The translations under genes and the position numbers were made by a program. A DNA stretch of 16,980 bases from Methanomassiliicoccales archaeon (GTDB lineage: Archaea; Thermoplasmatota; Thermoplasmata; SG8-5). This document shows positions 1 through 7,049 of the stretch, in pieces. Every line of letters starts with the position of its first letter. Position 1 is the first letter of the stretch. The notes beneath the pieces were generated by a model. It was not told where the DNA came from. It ran no database searches and worked only from the letters and a program-made list of their open reading frames with translations. The DNA is taken from contig DAOVXH010000015.1 of assembly GCA_030636255.1 (NCBI GenBank), forward strand, positions 1 through 16,980. Direction: 5' to 3'.

Positions 1-1
1 A

Positions 2-523
2 ATGTGCCTGTCCTTCCTGGCCGAGGAAAATGTTCCCAATAATGTTATTGACCATTGTATGGCTGTGGAGAAATTGGCTCTGCAGATTGCAATGAAGATT
101 ACCAGTGACGAAGAGGTACTGGCACTGGTGAGCCGCGGCGCGCTTTTGCATGATATCGGCAGGGGAAAGTCCCATGGCCTGGACCATGCAGTTGTTGGTG
201 CGGAAATTTTGCGAAAGCGCAGCCTGGATGATCGTATAATTTTGATAGTGGAGAGGCATATCTGTGCTGGAATAGATGCTGTGGAGGCAAAGGACGAGGG
301 ACTTCCAGCAAGAAATTACATACCAGAAACACTGGCGGAGAAAATTGTCGCCCACGCGGACAATCTGATTACCGAGCGAAACCGTGCGCCTGCAAGATGG
401 AAGGTTTCCGATGTCATAGCCAGGGAGCGTGGCAAGGGGTATGTGGAGCAGGCCATTAGGATTGAAAATCTTCATTCAAAATTGAGCTCCCTGGCTGGTC
501 TCAATATTGATGATATAGGATAG
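2..523 (+). CDS. HD-domain phosphohydrolase, TIGR00295-like (5' end probably outside window)
   Basis: The reading frame encodes at least 173 residues with the spaced metal ligands of an HD hydrolase: His18 in VIDHC, His50-Asp51 in LLHDIG, His62 in LDHAV, His86 in ERHIC and Asp120 in AHADN. HD proteins of this kind bind divalent metal and usually hydrolyse phosphomonoesters or phosphodiesters of nucleotides. The overall layout matches, from memory, the small archaeal HDIG family TIGR00295, whose substrate I do not know. The first ATG is at base 2. Family members normally carry several residues before the VIDHC helix, so the true start may lie upstream of the window. The stop TAG is 21 nt before the DNA ligase start, suggesting co-transcription. 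The fold is well supported and the substrate is unknown. Confidence 0.85.
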   Translation: MCLSFLAEENVPNNVIDHCMAVEKLALQIAMKITSDEEVLALVSRGALLHDIGRGKSHGLDHAVVGAEILRKRSLDDRIILIVERHICAGIDAVEAKDEGLPARNYIPETLAEKIVAHADNLITERNRAPARWKVSDVIARERGKGYVEQAIRIENLHSKLSSLAGLNIDDIG

Positions 524-553
524 ATTTTATACCTTCATTACCTCATGACCAGC

Positions 554-2314
554 ATGGAGTATCTGAAGCTTGCAGAGGCTTTTGAAATCATTGAGGTCAC
601 CCGTAAACGTCTGGAGATGACCGATATGCTGGCTGAGCTTTTTCAGCAAACACCGGTCAATGAAATTGAAATGGTTATCAGGCTCACCCAGGGCAAGATA
701 GCTCCAGATTTTGAAGGTATTGAATTAGGTATTTCAGATACTCTGGCTCAAGAAGCCATCTATCAGGCAACACGAATACCAAAAATTACAATCAAACGAT
801 TGTGGATAAGTGGAGGAGATACTGGAACAGTTGCTTATGAGGCAATGGAACAAAAGAAACAAACACCTCTATTCACGGATAAATTAGATGTGAAAAATGT
901 TTATGATACATTAATTGATATTTCAAAAGCGTCTGGGACTGGTTCTCAAAAGTTTAAGCTAAAGATGCTCGCGTTTCTATTACATAATTCAACCTCATTA
1001 GAAGCAAAATACTTGGCCAGGACATTTAGTGGGAAGATGCGGCTTGGGCTAGCAAATATGACTATTATTGATGCACTGGCTGTTACCTATGCAACCAAGG
1101 AAGACCGTGATAAAGTTGAATGGGCCTATAACACATGTTCGGACCTGGCCAGAGTGGGAAAGCTCCTTGCCGAAAAGGGCCTTGAAGGGCTTGACGATAT
1201 TAGTTTGGAAGTAGGGGTTCCGCTCAGGGCAATGCTCTGCGAGAGGCTGCCCAGTATCCCAGAAATAATTGAAAAATTGAATGATAAATGTGCCTTCGAG
1301 TACAAGTATGACGGTCTGAGAATTCAGGCTCACATTTCAGATGATAAAATTGAATTGTTTACACGCCAACTTGAAAATGTCACCTCACAATTTCCAGACA
1401 TTGTGAAGATGCTGGCCCCTGCTTTCCATGGTAAAGAATGTGTTATCGAAGGCGAGTGTGTGCCTGTGGACATTAATACCGGGGAAATGCTGCCATTCCA
1501 GGTTGTAAGCCGCCGCCGTGGCAGGAAGCATGAACTTGGTTCGGCAGTGGATGAATTTCCTGTTATGCTGTTCCTTTTTGACTGCCTGTATCTGGATGGC
1601 CAGGACTATACCCAGACTCCCTACACCAATCGCCGGAAGATGCTGGAATCCTGCATCTTCGAGTCCGAGAGAGTAAAACTGGCTGAGGTTCTGATAACAG
1701 ATGATTCTGAAAAAGCTGATGAATACTTCCAGAACGTCATTGGCAAGGGCGGGGAAGGGATAATCGCCAAGTCATTGGCTGACGATTCATTTTACCGGGC
1801 TGGCTCCAGGGGCTGGAACTGGATTAAGTTCAAGAGAGATTACAAAACAGAAATGGCCGACACCGTGGATCTGGTCATTGTTGGTGCTTTTTCTGGCAAG
1901 GGAAAAAGAGCTGGAAATTATGGGGCTTTGCTAATGGCCACCTACAATGCAGATGAAGGTGTTTTCGAGACAGTTACCAAGCTAGGAAGCGGCTTTGATG
2001 ACGAGATGCTGGCTGCACTTCCTGAACTGCTAGATGAGCACAAGATTGATAAGCCTCATAAGCTGGTGAATTCCAAGATGAAGGCAGATTACTGGTTTGA
2101 ACCTGCTATAGTTTTAGAAGTCCGTGGGGCTGAAATTACATTGTCGCCGATACACACCTGCGCCATTAATCTGGCCAAGGAAAATTATGGCCTGGCAATA
2201 CGATTTCCACGATATATGGGGATTCTACGTCAGGATAAAGGGCCGGAGGATGCAACCACAACCGATGAAATGCTGGCACTCTATGATATTCAATCAAACC
2301 GGGGTGGTGAATAA
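554..2314 (+). CDS. lig: ATP-dependent DNA ligase
   Basis: This enzyme seals nicks during replication and repair by adenylating a lysine, moving AMP to the 5' phosphate and joining the ends. Residues are numbered from an upstream in-frame ATG at 545. The N-terminal DNA-binding domain covers about 1-230. The nucleotidyltransferase core has the adenylation motif KYDG with Lys254, EGE at 302-304, LFLFDCLYLDG around 342-352, EGIIAK at 404-409 and WIKFK at 426-430. An OB-fold domain follows to residue 589. All catalytic motifs are intact and the length is normal for archaeal ligases. I prefer the ATG at 554 because the product then begins MEYLKLAEAF, matching the usual family start; using 545 adds three residues. 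The stop overlaps the next start in TAATG. Codons between about 720 and 1020 look unlike the rest of the gene. Confidence 0.96.
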   Translation: MEYLKLAEAFEIIEVTRKRLEMTDMLAELFQQTPVNEIEMVIRLTQGKIAPDFEGIELGISDTLAQEAIYQATRIPKITIKRLWISGGDTGTVAYEAMEQKKQTPLFTDKLDVKNVYDTLIDISKASGTGSQKFKLKMLAFLLHNSTSLEAKYLARTFSGKMRLGLANMTIIDALAVTYATKEDRDKVEWAYNTCSDLARVGKLLAEKGLEGLDDISLEVGVPLRAMLCERLPSIPEIIEKLNDKCAFEYKYDGLRIQAHISDDKIELFTRQLENVTSQFPDIVKMLAPAFHGKECVIEGECVPVDINTGEMLPFQVVSRRRGRKHELGSAVDEFPVMLFLFDCLYLDGQDYTQTPYTNRRKMLESCIFESERVKLAEVLITDDSEKADEYFQNVIGKGGEGIIAKSLADDSFYRAGSRGWNWIKFKRDYKTEMADTVDLVIVGAFSGKGKRAGNYGALLMATYNADEGVFETVTKLGSGFDDEMLAALPELLDEHKIDKPHKLVNSKMKADYWFEPAIVLEVRGAEITLSPIHTCAINLAKENYGLAIRFPRYMGILRQDKGPEDATTTDEMLALYDIQSNRGGE

Positions 2315-2340
2315 TGCCTCTGAAGCCTGAAGAGGACGCA
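2310..2340 (+). repeat. 31-bp perfect direct repeat, copy 1 (start of methyltransferase 1)
   Basis: These bases, which span the ligase stop, the methyltransferase start and the first nine codons (MPLKPEEDA), recur exactly at 3044-3074 at the start of the paralogous next gene. A GGTGA Shine-Dalgarno-like sequence precedes both copies, with a one-base length difference. The rest of the two genes is clearly diverged. Confidence 0.95.
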
Positions 2341-3048
2341 CAGGGGAATGCTATTTACGATTATTGGAAGGGTATTGAAGTACGAGAGATAATAGAAAGG
2401 GAAGATGGTTATCTTGATGCAACTGAAGGCCCGTCACAATACCTATCAGAGTACAAGGACTGGCCCCAGCATGAGAAGAAGGCCATGAAATTTGCCAGGG
2501 GAAAGGTGCTGGACATTGGTTCTGGAGCTGGTCGTCATGCAATTTATCTCCAAAACAAAGGACTGGATGTCATGGGCATTGACAATTCCCCCATGGCCTT
2601 GAAGGTGGCAAAGGAAAGGGGCCTAAAGAAAGCAAAGCTAATGCCAATTACCCAGATAAACTCCAAACTTGGCAAGTTCAATACCATCACAATGCTGGGT
2701 CATAATTTTGGATTATTTGGTAATTTTAAGAGAGCCAGATGGCTTTTGAAGAGATTTCACTCGATTACCACCGAGGATGCAAGAATTATCGCCGAAACCC
2801 TGGACATCTATCAGACCGATAAACCGGAACATCTATGGTATCAGGAACACAACCGTAAGCGTGGCAAAATGTCTGGACAGATGAAATTGAGGGTGAGATA
2901 CAAGAAATTCATCAATCCATGGTTTGAATATTTGATGGTATCCAAACCCGAAATGGAAGAGATATTGGAAGGCACTGGCTGGAAGGTAACTAAGTATCTG
3001 GATGAGGGCCCCCACTATATCGCGATTATTGAAAAAGAGGTGAAATAA
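2314..3048 (+). CDS. Class I SAM-dependent methyltransferase (tandem paralogue 1)
   Basis: The 244-residue product has the glycine-rich SAM-binding motif VLDIGSGAGRHA at 65-76 and an acidic residue ending the second strand (GID90), which normally contacts the SAM ribose. This is a Rossmann-fold methyltransferase of the general Methyltransf_11/25 type. The first 60 residues, with DYWKGI and EGPSQYLSEYKDW, are an extra N-terminal segment shared with the next gene and may cap the active site. The substrate cannot be read from sequence. ATG 2314 shares one base with the ligase stop and is preceded by GGTGA, so translation is probably coupled. The adjacent gene is a paralogue at about 60 percent identity by eye. 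No signal peptide or membrane helix is visible, so it is cytoplasmic. Confidence 0.88.
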   Translation: MPLKPEEDAQGNAIYDYWKGIEVREIIEREDGYLDATEGPSQYLSEYKDWPQHEKKAMKFARGKVLDIGSGAGRHAIYLQNKGLDVMGIDNSPMALKVAKERGLKKAKLMPITQINSKLGKFNTITMLGHNFGLFGNFKRARWLLKRFHSITTEDARIIAETLDIYQTDKPEHLWYQEHNRKRGKMSGQMKLRVRYKKFINPWFEYLMVSKPEMEEILEGTGWKVTKYLDEGPHYIAIIEKEVK

Positions 3049-3074
3049 TGCCTCTGAAGCCTGAAGAGGACGCA
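3044..3074 (+). repeat. 31-bp perfect direct repeat, copy 2 (start of methyltransferase 2)
   Basis: This is the second copy of the repeat at 2310-2340, covering the end of methyltransferase 1 and the first nine codons of methyltransferase 2. Identity stops abruptly at 3075. Confidence 0.95.
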
Positions 3075-3779
3075 TTCGGCCGGGGAATTTACGATTACTG
3101 GAAGGGTATTGATGTTGATGAGGTCATTGAACGGGAAGATGGGTATGTTGATGTTTCCGAAGGGCCAGAATCCTATCTTTCAGAATACAAGGACTGGCCA
3201 AAGCATCAGCAGAGTGCAATGAATCATGCAAAAGGTCGTGTTCTTGACATTGGTTGCGGTGGCGGACGCCATGCGCTGTACCTTCAGGGAAAGGGACTGG
3301 ACGTTCTTGGTGTCGACAACTCGCCATATGTTCTTAAGACCTGCAAATCTAGAGGTCTCAAAAAGCTCAAGCTAATGGACATCACCCAGATAAGTAAAAA
3401 ACTCGGAACATTCGACACTATAACCATGATGGGAAATAATTTTGGACTTTTTGCCAATAGTAATAGGGCCAGATGGCTGCTGAAAAGATTCCATGGCATG
3501 ACCTCGCCAGATGCTTACATCATTGCCGAGACTATGGACCCCTACAAGACAACAAAAAAGCATCATCGAGATTATCAAAAATTCAATCACCAGCGAGGCA
3601 GAATGGGGGGCCAGATACGAATAAGGGCCAGATACCAGAAGTTTAAAACCCCATGGTTTGATTATCTGTTTGTCTCAAAGAAGGAGCTTGAAGAGCTTCT
3701 CACTGGTACCGGCTGGAAGGTACGCAAGTATCTGGACGGTTCCAGGGACATTTACATAATGATACTGGAGAAAGTATAA
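3048..3779 (+). CDS. Class I SAM-dependent methyltransferase (tandem paralogue 2)
   Basis: The 243-residue protein aligns end to end with its upstream neighbour without large gaps, at roughly 60 percent identity judged by eye. It has SAM motif I VLDIGCGGGRHA at 65-76 and GVDNSP for motif II. Shared blocks outside the SAM site include EREDGY, LSEYKDWP, NFGLF, RARWLLKRFH and TGWKV, so both probably act on related substrates or as a heterodimer; that is inference. The start shares a base with the preceding stop (TAATG) and lies in the 31-bp repeat. Its own stop again overlaps the next ATG. Both copies keep the key SAM-binding residues, so neither looks like a decayed duplicate. Confidence 0.88.
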   Translation: MPLKPEEDAFGRGIYDYWKGIDVDEVIEREDGYVDVSEGPESYLSEYKDWPKHQQSAMNHAKGRVLDIGCGGGRHALYLQGKGLDVLGVDNSPYVLKTCKSRGLKKLKLMDITQISKKLGTFDTITMMGNNFGLFANSNRARWLLKRFHGMTSPDAYIIAETMDPYKTTKKHHRDYQKFNHQRGRMGGQIRIRARYQKFKTPWFDYLFVSKKELEELLTGTGWKVRKYLDGSRDIYIMILEKV

Positions 3780-3982
3780 TGTGGTTGGTAAAGAATAAAA
3801 AAGGACGCATAGCCAGCGTATTTTCCCTGACTATCTGGAGCTTATTCCTGGTAATGCTGATAATGAAGGGTAACTGGACAATAGGCCCAACATTACTGGC
3901 AATTGCTTTCACACTGCTTCTTACACTAACCGGCGTGAGACTCTACCAGGAATGGGTAGAGGATGGCGAGTGGCTAGAGTAA
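3779..3982 (+). CDS. Small two-helix membrane protein
   Basis: I do not recognise this 67-residue protein. It has a basic N terminus (KNKKGR), a hydrophobic helix at about 11-29, a short GNWTIG turn and a second hydrophobic helix at about 35-53, then an acidic tail ending in EDGEWLE. The basic start suggests both termini are inside the cell. It begins in a TAATG overlap with methyltransferase 2, the third such overlap in a row, so it is almost certainly translated as the last gene of the ligase-methyltransferase operon. It could anchor a methyltransferase to the membrane, but nothing in the sequence shows this. Confidence 0.75.
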   Translation: MWLVKNKKGRIASVFSLTIWSLFLVMLIMKGNWTIGPTLLAIAFTLLLTLTGVRLYQEWVEDGEWLE

Positions 3983-3994
3983 TCTGCAAGCAGA
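3983..3994 (+). other. Small perfect inverted repeat after the operon stop
   Basis: TCTGC, loop AA, GCAGA lies directly after the membrane-protein stop codon. No T-run follows immediately. It may form a short stem protecting the transcript end. Confidence 0.45.
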
Positions 3995-4020
3995 ATACTC
4001 TATTTCAATAGGCCATACAA

Positions 4021-4029
4021 CCTATTTTT
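4021..4029 (+). terminator. Possible archaeal T-tract terminator of the ligase operon
   Basis: The stretch CCTATTTTT contains five T residues 39 nt after the last stop codon of the operon. Archaeal RNA polymerase can stop on plain T-runs. It is weak evidence because the run is short. Confidence 0.35.
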
Positions 4030-4053
4030 CAAGACTGTAGCTGTTGCCCCAGC

Positions 4054-4095
4054 CCATTTGAAAAATGGCGGTGCATGGCAAACCATTCCCCATGC
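4054..4095 (+). other. Two further small hairpins in the 3983-4147 spacer
   Basis: CCATTT (4054-4059), loop GAA, AAATGG (4063-4068) is a perfect 6-bp stem. GCATGG (4073-4078) pairs with CCATGC (4090-4095) over an 11-nt loop. They lie between the putative T-tract and the next promoter, so they may be operators or parts of an untranslated RNA. Confidence 0.4.
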
Positions 4096-4107
4096 TTATT
4101 GCCAAAG

Positions 4108-4125
4108 TTAATTATATCTTAAATT
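4108..4125 (+). promoter_or_regulatory. TATA-type promoter of the surface protein gene
   Basis: An AT-rich element TTAATTATATCTTAAATT sits about 30 nt before the TTG start at 4148. A start of transcription 26 nt downstream would leave a leader of only a few bases holding GGTGAT (4139-4144), the complement of the archaeal 16S 3' end. Confidence 0.5.
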
Positions 4126-4147
4126 ACATTTCTAGATTGGTGATATA

Positions 4148-5809
4148 TTGAAATCAGGCCAGTTATCCAGAATATTAGTTTTATTGACTGTTACATTAAT
4201 GATGGCTTCCATGACCTTGGGAGGCCAGGCCAGTGCCGAGCATACCTGGACCGAAGAGGTTCTTGACCAAACAGAAGCCGCAGGCTTTGCCTCCTCAATT
4301 AGAATTGATAATTTCAATAATCCAGTCATTGCCTATGGCAGCATTCATGGTTTAAATTACACAGTCAAGTCTGGCAGCACATGGACAACTGAGCAAGTGT
4401 CCAAGAACATGACTTTTCATACTGATTTGAAATTGGACAGTTCTGGTAATCCTCATATTGCCTGCATCTTTGACGATTATTTCACAGAAGAAATCAAGTA
4501 TGCCAGCAAATCCGGTGGCATATGGACCAATACAACGATTCTAAACAATGTCCATACCGAGGGGTACCTCTCTCTGGAATTGACTGGCAATGATGTTCCC
4601 TATATTCTTTGTCAGTTGGCCGATTCTGCAAAAACTCTGGCTATATTTTACCCATCTGGCAATGCCTGGGTTCAGGAGAACATAACCCTCTATGGTGGCT
4701 GGGAAAGCTATGATATGGCCATCGGTGGAGGAGACATACACGTGGTCTATGAGAATGCCAGTGCAAATGAAATTATCTATGCATCAAGACCAGTTTCCGG
4801 AGGAAGCTGGCAATTCGAGAAATTGATGGACGGCGGAATTACAGGTGGAGCGGTTTCCATGGACGTGGATTCTTCTGGTAATCCCCATATTTTGATTGGC
4901 TTCCAGCACATGTGGAAAAATGGAGGCTCATGGCTATCCGAACCTCTGGATATGATATATTCTGGAATGGATTATCTTGACCTGTACATAGATTCCAATG
5001 ATGGCCTTCATGCAGCAATATTCGTAAGTTACAGTCTGATATATGGACAAAAAACAGACTCTAACTGGGAATTTGAAGCAGTGAGGACAGAAATGGATGG
5101 AGATTTGTGTTCAGTAGTTGCTGACAACAATGGTATGCCACACATCTCCCAATTTTCTATTAATAATTACCAACTAAAATATCATGCTGGCACCCCGGCT
5201 TCCACTGACCCAGATTCGGACGCTGATGGCCTATCAGATATATGGGAAAATAATAATTTTGGAGACTTGAATCAAGACGCAACCGATGACCCGGACGATG
5301 ACGGTCATGATAACCTGGACGAGTATACCAATGGCACTGACCCAATGGACTCAAGCGATCCATTGGTGGAGATAATTGACAGTGACGATGACGGCCTTCC
5401 GGATTCCTGGGAAATAACAAATTTTGGCGACCTGGACCAGAATGCGACTGGTGATCCAGACAATGATATCTTTGACAATCTGGCAGAGTACAATGCTGGA
5501 ACCGACCCCAATGATCCTGAAAGCATACCATTTGACATCGACCTGGACGGTTTGAAAACCATTCTTATGTGGATAGTAATTTCCGTGATAGTAGTCATTG
5601 CTGTGATTGTTCTGATATTCTTCTTATGTGTGAAGGTCATTGATGATGAAGCTTCTAAACCGCAGAAATTTGTGCCTTCGGCTTTCCCTCCGCCGAACTA
5701 CCAGACCCAGGCCCCGCCCCCTCCTACGTACTGCCCTGGATGCGGTCGCCAGTCTAGGTTCGTTCCTCCCAACGGGAACTGGTGCGATAGTTGCGGTAAA
5801 TATCTGTAA
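4148..5809 (+). CDS. Secreted membrane-anchored protein: propeller-like repeats, TSP3 calcium repeats, cytoplasmic zinc ribbon
   Basis: The 553-residue protein starts with TTG; that start supplies a complete signal peptide with hydrophobic core LVLLTVTLMM and likely cleavage after QASA30. Residues 31-350 carry repeated strands with the pattern DSSGNPHI, such as LKLDSSGNPHIAC and MDVDSSGNPHILI, typical of beta-propeller folds. Two calcium-binding modules of about 55 residues follow, each with DxDxDG loops (around 356-361 and 411-416) and a conserved NFGDL...DNL.EY..GTDP pattern as in thrombospondin type 3 repeats. One membrane helix lies at about 469-498. A proline-rich linker leads to CPGC (529-532) and CDSC (546-549), a zinc ribbon that should be cytoplasmic. 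The layout suggests a surface adhesin or sensor with an internal zinc module; ligand and partner are unknown. Confidence 0.85.
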   Translation: MKSGQLSRILVLLTVTLMMASMTLGGQASAEHTWTEEVLDQTEAAGFASSIRIDNFNNPVIAYGSIHGLNYTVKSGSTWTTEQVSKNMTFHTDLKLDSSGNPHIACIFDDYFTEEIKYASKSGGIWTNTTILNNVHTEGYLSLELTGNDVPYILCQLADSAKTLAIFYPSGNAWVQENITLYGGWESYDMAIGGGDIHVVYENASANEIIYASRPVSGGSWQFEKLMDGGITGGAVSMDVDSSGNPHILIGFQHMWKNGGSWLSEPLDMIYSGMDYLDLYIDSNDGLHAAIFVSYSLIYGQKTDSNWEFEAVRTEMDGDLCSVVADNNGMPHISQFSINNYQLKYHAGTPASTDPDSDADGLSDIWENNNFGDLNQDATDDPDDDGHDNLDEYTNGTDPMDSSDPLVEIIDSDDDGLPDSWEITNFGDLDQNATGDPDNDIFDNLAEYNAGTDPNDPESIPFDIDLDGLKTILMWIVISVIVVIAVIVLIFFLCVKVIDDEASKPQKFVPSAFPPPNYQTQAPPPPTYCPGCGRQSRFVPPNGNWCDSCGKYL

Positions 5810-5827
5810 ATGAAATATTGAACAAAC

Positions 5828-5872
5828 CTATAATTACACCATTGGTTCATTATATGTCAGATTTGAAGAGGA
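5828..5872 (+). promoter_or_regulatory. Promoter and ribosome binding site of the third methyltransferase gene
   Basis: CTATAATTA at 5828-5836 is a TATA-like element, with a second AT-rich candidate TCATTATATG at 5848-5857. A GAAGAGGA sequence at 5865-5872 precedes ATG 5882 by 9 nt and is a reasonable Shine-Dalgarno. Which TATA element is used cannot be decided. Confidence 0.45.
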
Positions 5873-5881
5873 TAATGCAAT

Positions 5882-6532
5882 ATGACAGAGCAAGAACTTG
5901 ACAAAGCCAGATATCCAATGGAATGGAATGCATCCTATGAGGCAAAAGGAACTCAATGGCGCGGCTATTTTGACTTGGCTAGTTATTCGGATATTTTATT
6001 CATGGACGGTCTGGTGCTGGAACTAGGCTCAGGAGACGGAAACACTGCCAGCCAGCTTGTGAAAACTGCTGATAATTTAGTCTGCCTGGATATTGCCCCC
6101 TCATCATTCAAAGTTCTGCCAATGAGTGAGCTTGAAGTGCACAAGACCATTGGGGATGCCAGGCTTATGCCTTTCAGGGCCGAAAAATTCAGCTCAATAA
6201 TTTGCAGGCATGTTTTGACACATGCCATTCCCGGTGACAGCGAGGCGATTTTGAAAGAGATAGCCAGGGTACTTTCCCCCGAAGGCGTGGCACTCTTCGA
6301 GGTATTCACACCCAAGGACATGAGATGGGGCAAGGGTGTAGAGATAATGCCAGACACTTTTCTCAGGGGTGACAAGCTCATCTGTAGATTTTACCTGGAG
6401 GAAGAAATAATTGATATGCTGAAGGATTCTGGCTTCTATATTGTAAAATCAGAACTCCATGCCAGGGAAGTTCTCTATGATGGTTCGATTTATGTTAGGG
6501 AATCTTTGGTGATTATTGCATCATTTAGTTGA
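5882..6532 (+). CDS. Class I SAM-dependent methyltransferase (Methyltransf_11 type)
   Basis: The 216-residue product has SAM motif I LELGSGDGNT (46-55), motif II CLDIAP (68-73) and GDARLMPF (91-98), the usual post-II motif of small-molecule methyltransferases in the UbiE/Methyltransf_11 group. A hydrophobic strand CRHVLTH (108-114) follows as motif III. It is not a close paralogue of the tandem pair at 2314-3779. The start at ATG 5882 is backed by GAAGAGGA 9 nt upstream. Its last 8 bases overlap the tail of the convergent RelE-type toxin gene. It appears to be monocistronic, and its substrate is unknown. Confidence 0.85.
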   Translation: MTEQELDKARYPMEWNASYEAKGTQWRGYFDLASYSDILFMDGLVLELGSGDGNTASQLVKTADNLVCLDIAPSSFKVLPMSELEVHKTIGDARLMPFRAEKFSSIICRHVLTHAIPGDSEAILKEIARVLSPEGVALFEVFTPKDMRWGKGVEIMPDTFLRGDKLICRFYLEEEIIDMLKDSGFYIVKSELHAREVLYDGSIYVRESLVIIASFS

Positions 6533-6794
6533 GCCAATTATACCCCTTACCCCTGTGGTCAATCCGAATTACTTTGATAATGTCTGGCTCAGGATAATAA
6601 GTAATCCTGTAATCGCCGACTCTCAGACGAAACAAGTCCTCACGGTCACCAACCCCCTTGAGCTTTTTGATGTCCAATATCTTTGAGCCAGTAGCCAGTT
6701 CCTGCAGTGACTTCTTAATTCTTTCACGAACTTTCTTTTCCAGTACAGCATAGTCCTTCTGGGCCCTTGGTGAAAGCAAAATTTGTTTGGACAT
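6525..6794 (-). CDS. relE: RelE/ParE-superfamily toxin
   Basis: The 89-residue protein has the RelE-type layout: helical N-terminal half (SPRAQKDYAVLEKKVRERIKKSL), then LKGVGDREDLFRLRVGDYRITYY and a final strand KVIRIDHRGKGY. In RelE toxins, basic residues near RxRxGDYR and a C-terminal Tyr or His take part in ribosome-dependent mRNA cleavage; here Arg56, Arg58, Arg63, His80, Arg81 and Tyr85 are candidates. The start ATG overlaps the antitoxin stop in TAATG, as expected for a translationally coupled toxin-antitoxin pair. Its 3' end overlaps the convergent methyltransferase gene by 8 bp. It looks complete. Activity on mRNA rather than on gyrase (ParE) is inferred from the family. Confidence 0.88.
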   Translation of the reverse strand: MSKQILLSPRAQKDYAVLEKKVRERIKKSLQELATGSKILDIKKLKGVGDREDLFRLRVGDYRITYYPEPDIIKVIRIDHRGKGYNWLN

Positions 6795-6985
6795 TATAAA
6801 TCATCCAGGCTGGACCAGCTCTCTTTTGAGTCCAGTATTTTATAACTATCTTCCATGAACTCAACATATCTGGCTCTCTCAATAAGACTGTCAATTATTT
6901 CATTGTAAGTGTCGCCTTTCCTGCCAAATGACCGAAGCAGATCCCTTATCCTAATATCAACCTGGATTGTTGTGGTCTTCATCAT
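6794..6985 (-). CDS. Antitoxin of the RelE-type pair (VapB/RHH-like)
   Basis: From ATG 6985 the product is 63 residues, beginning MMKTTTIQVD. The TTIQVD...LLRSFGRKGDTYNEIIDSLI segment is the pattern of short archaeal antitoxins with a ribbon-helix-helix-like N-terminal DNA-binding part, and the acidic C terminus (EDSYKILDSKESWSSLDDL) would wrap the toxin. An in-frame TTG at 7060 would add 25 residues but runs through the promoter and operator, so I reject it. The second ATG at 6982 is an alternative start with GTGAT 4 nt ahead. The antitoxin should neutralise RelE and repress this operon through the repeats at 6987-7013. Confidence 0.82.
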   Translation of the reverse strand: MMKTTTIQVDIRIRDLLRSFGRKGDTYNEIIDSLIERARYVEFMEDSYKILDSKESWSSLDDL

Positions 6986-6986
6986 A

Positions 6987-7013
6987 TCACTATAGTCACT
7001 ATAACGGCTATAG
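6987..7013 (-). promoter_or_regulatory. Operator of the RelE-type module: tandem TATA-cored repeats
   Basis: On the plus strand TCACTATAG (6987-6995) and TCACTATAA (6996-7004) are direct repeats with 9-bp period, followed by a partial third copy GGCTATAG (7006-7013). ACTATAGT (6989-6996) is an 8-bp palindrome and TATAGT-C-ACTATA (6991-7003) is a perfect inverted repeat. They lie between the TATA box and the antitoxin start, where a bound antitoxin would block transcription. Confidence 0.7.
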
Positions 7014-7022
7014 TTTATAAGG
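7014..7022 (-). promoter_or_regulatory. TATA box of the RelE-type module
   Basis: Read on the minus strand the element is CCTTATAAA, about 32 nt before ATG 6985, which would give a very short leader. It is directly next to the operator repeats. Confidence 0.55.
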
Positions 7023-7049
7023 TTTTTGCCACTTGCTGGCACTTGTTTC

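Noticed and set aside
2124..2330. Overlapping plus-strand frame of 68 codons at the end of the ligase gene
   Set aside because: It lies in another frame inside the conserved ligase C terminus and encodes nothing recognisable.
5160..5640. Minus-strand open frames opposite the calcium-repeat region
   Set aside because: They arise from the repetitive GAC/GAT codons of the real gene; their translations show no family features.
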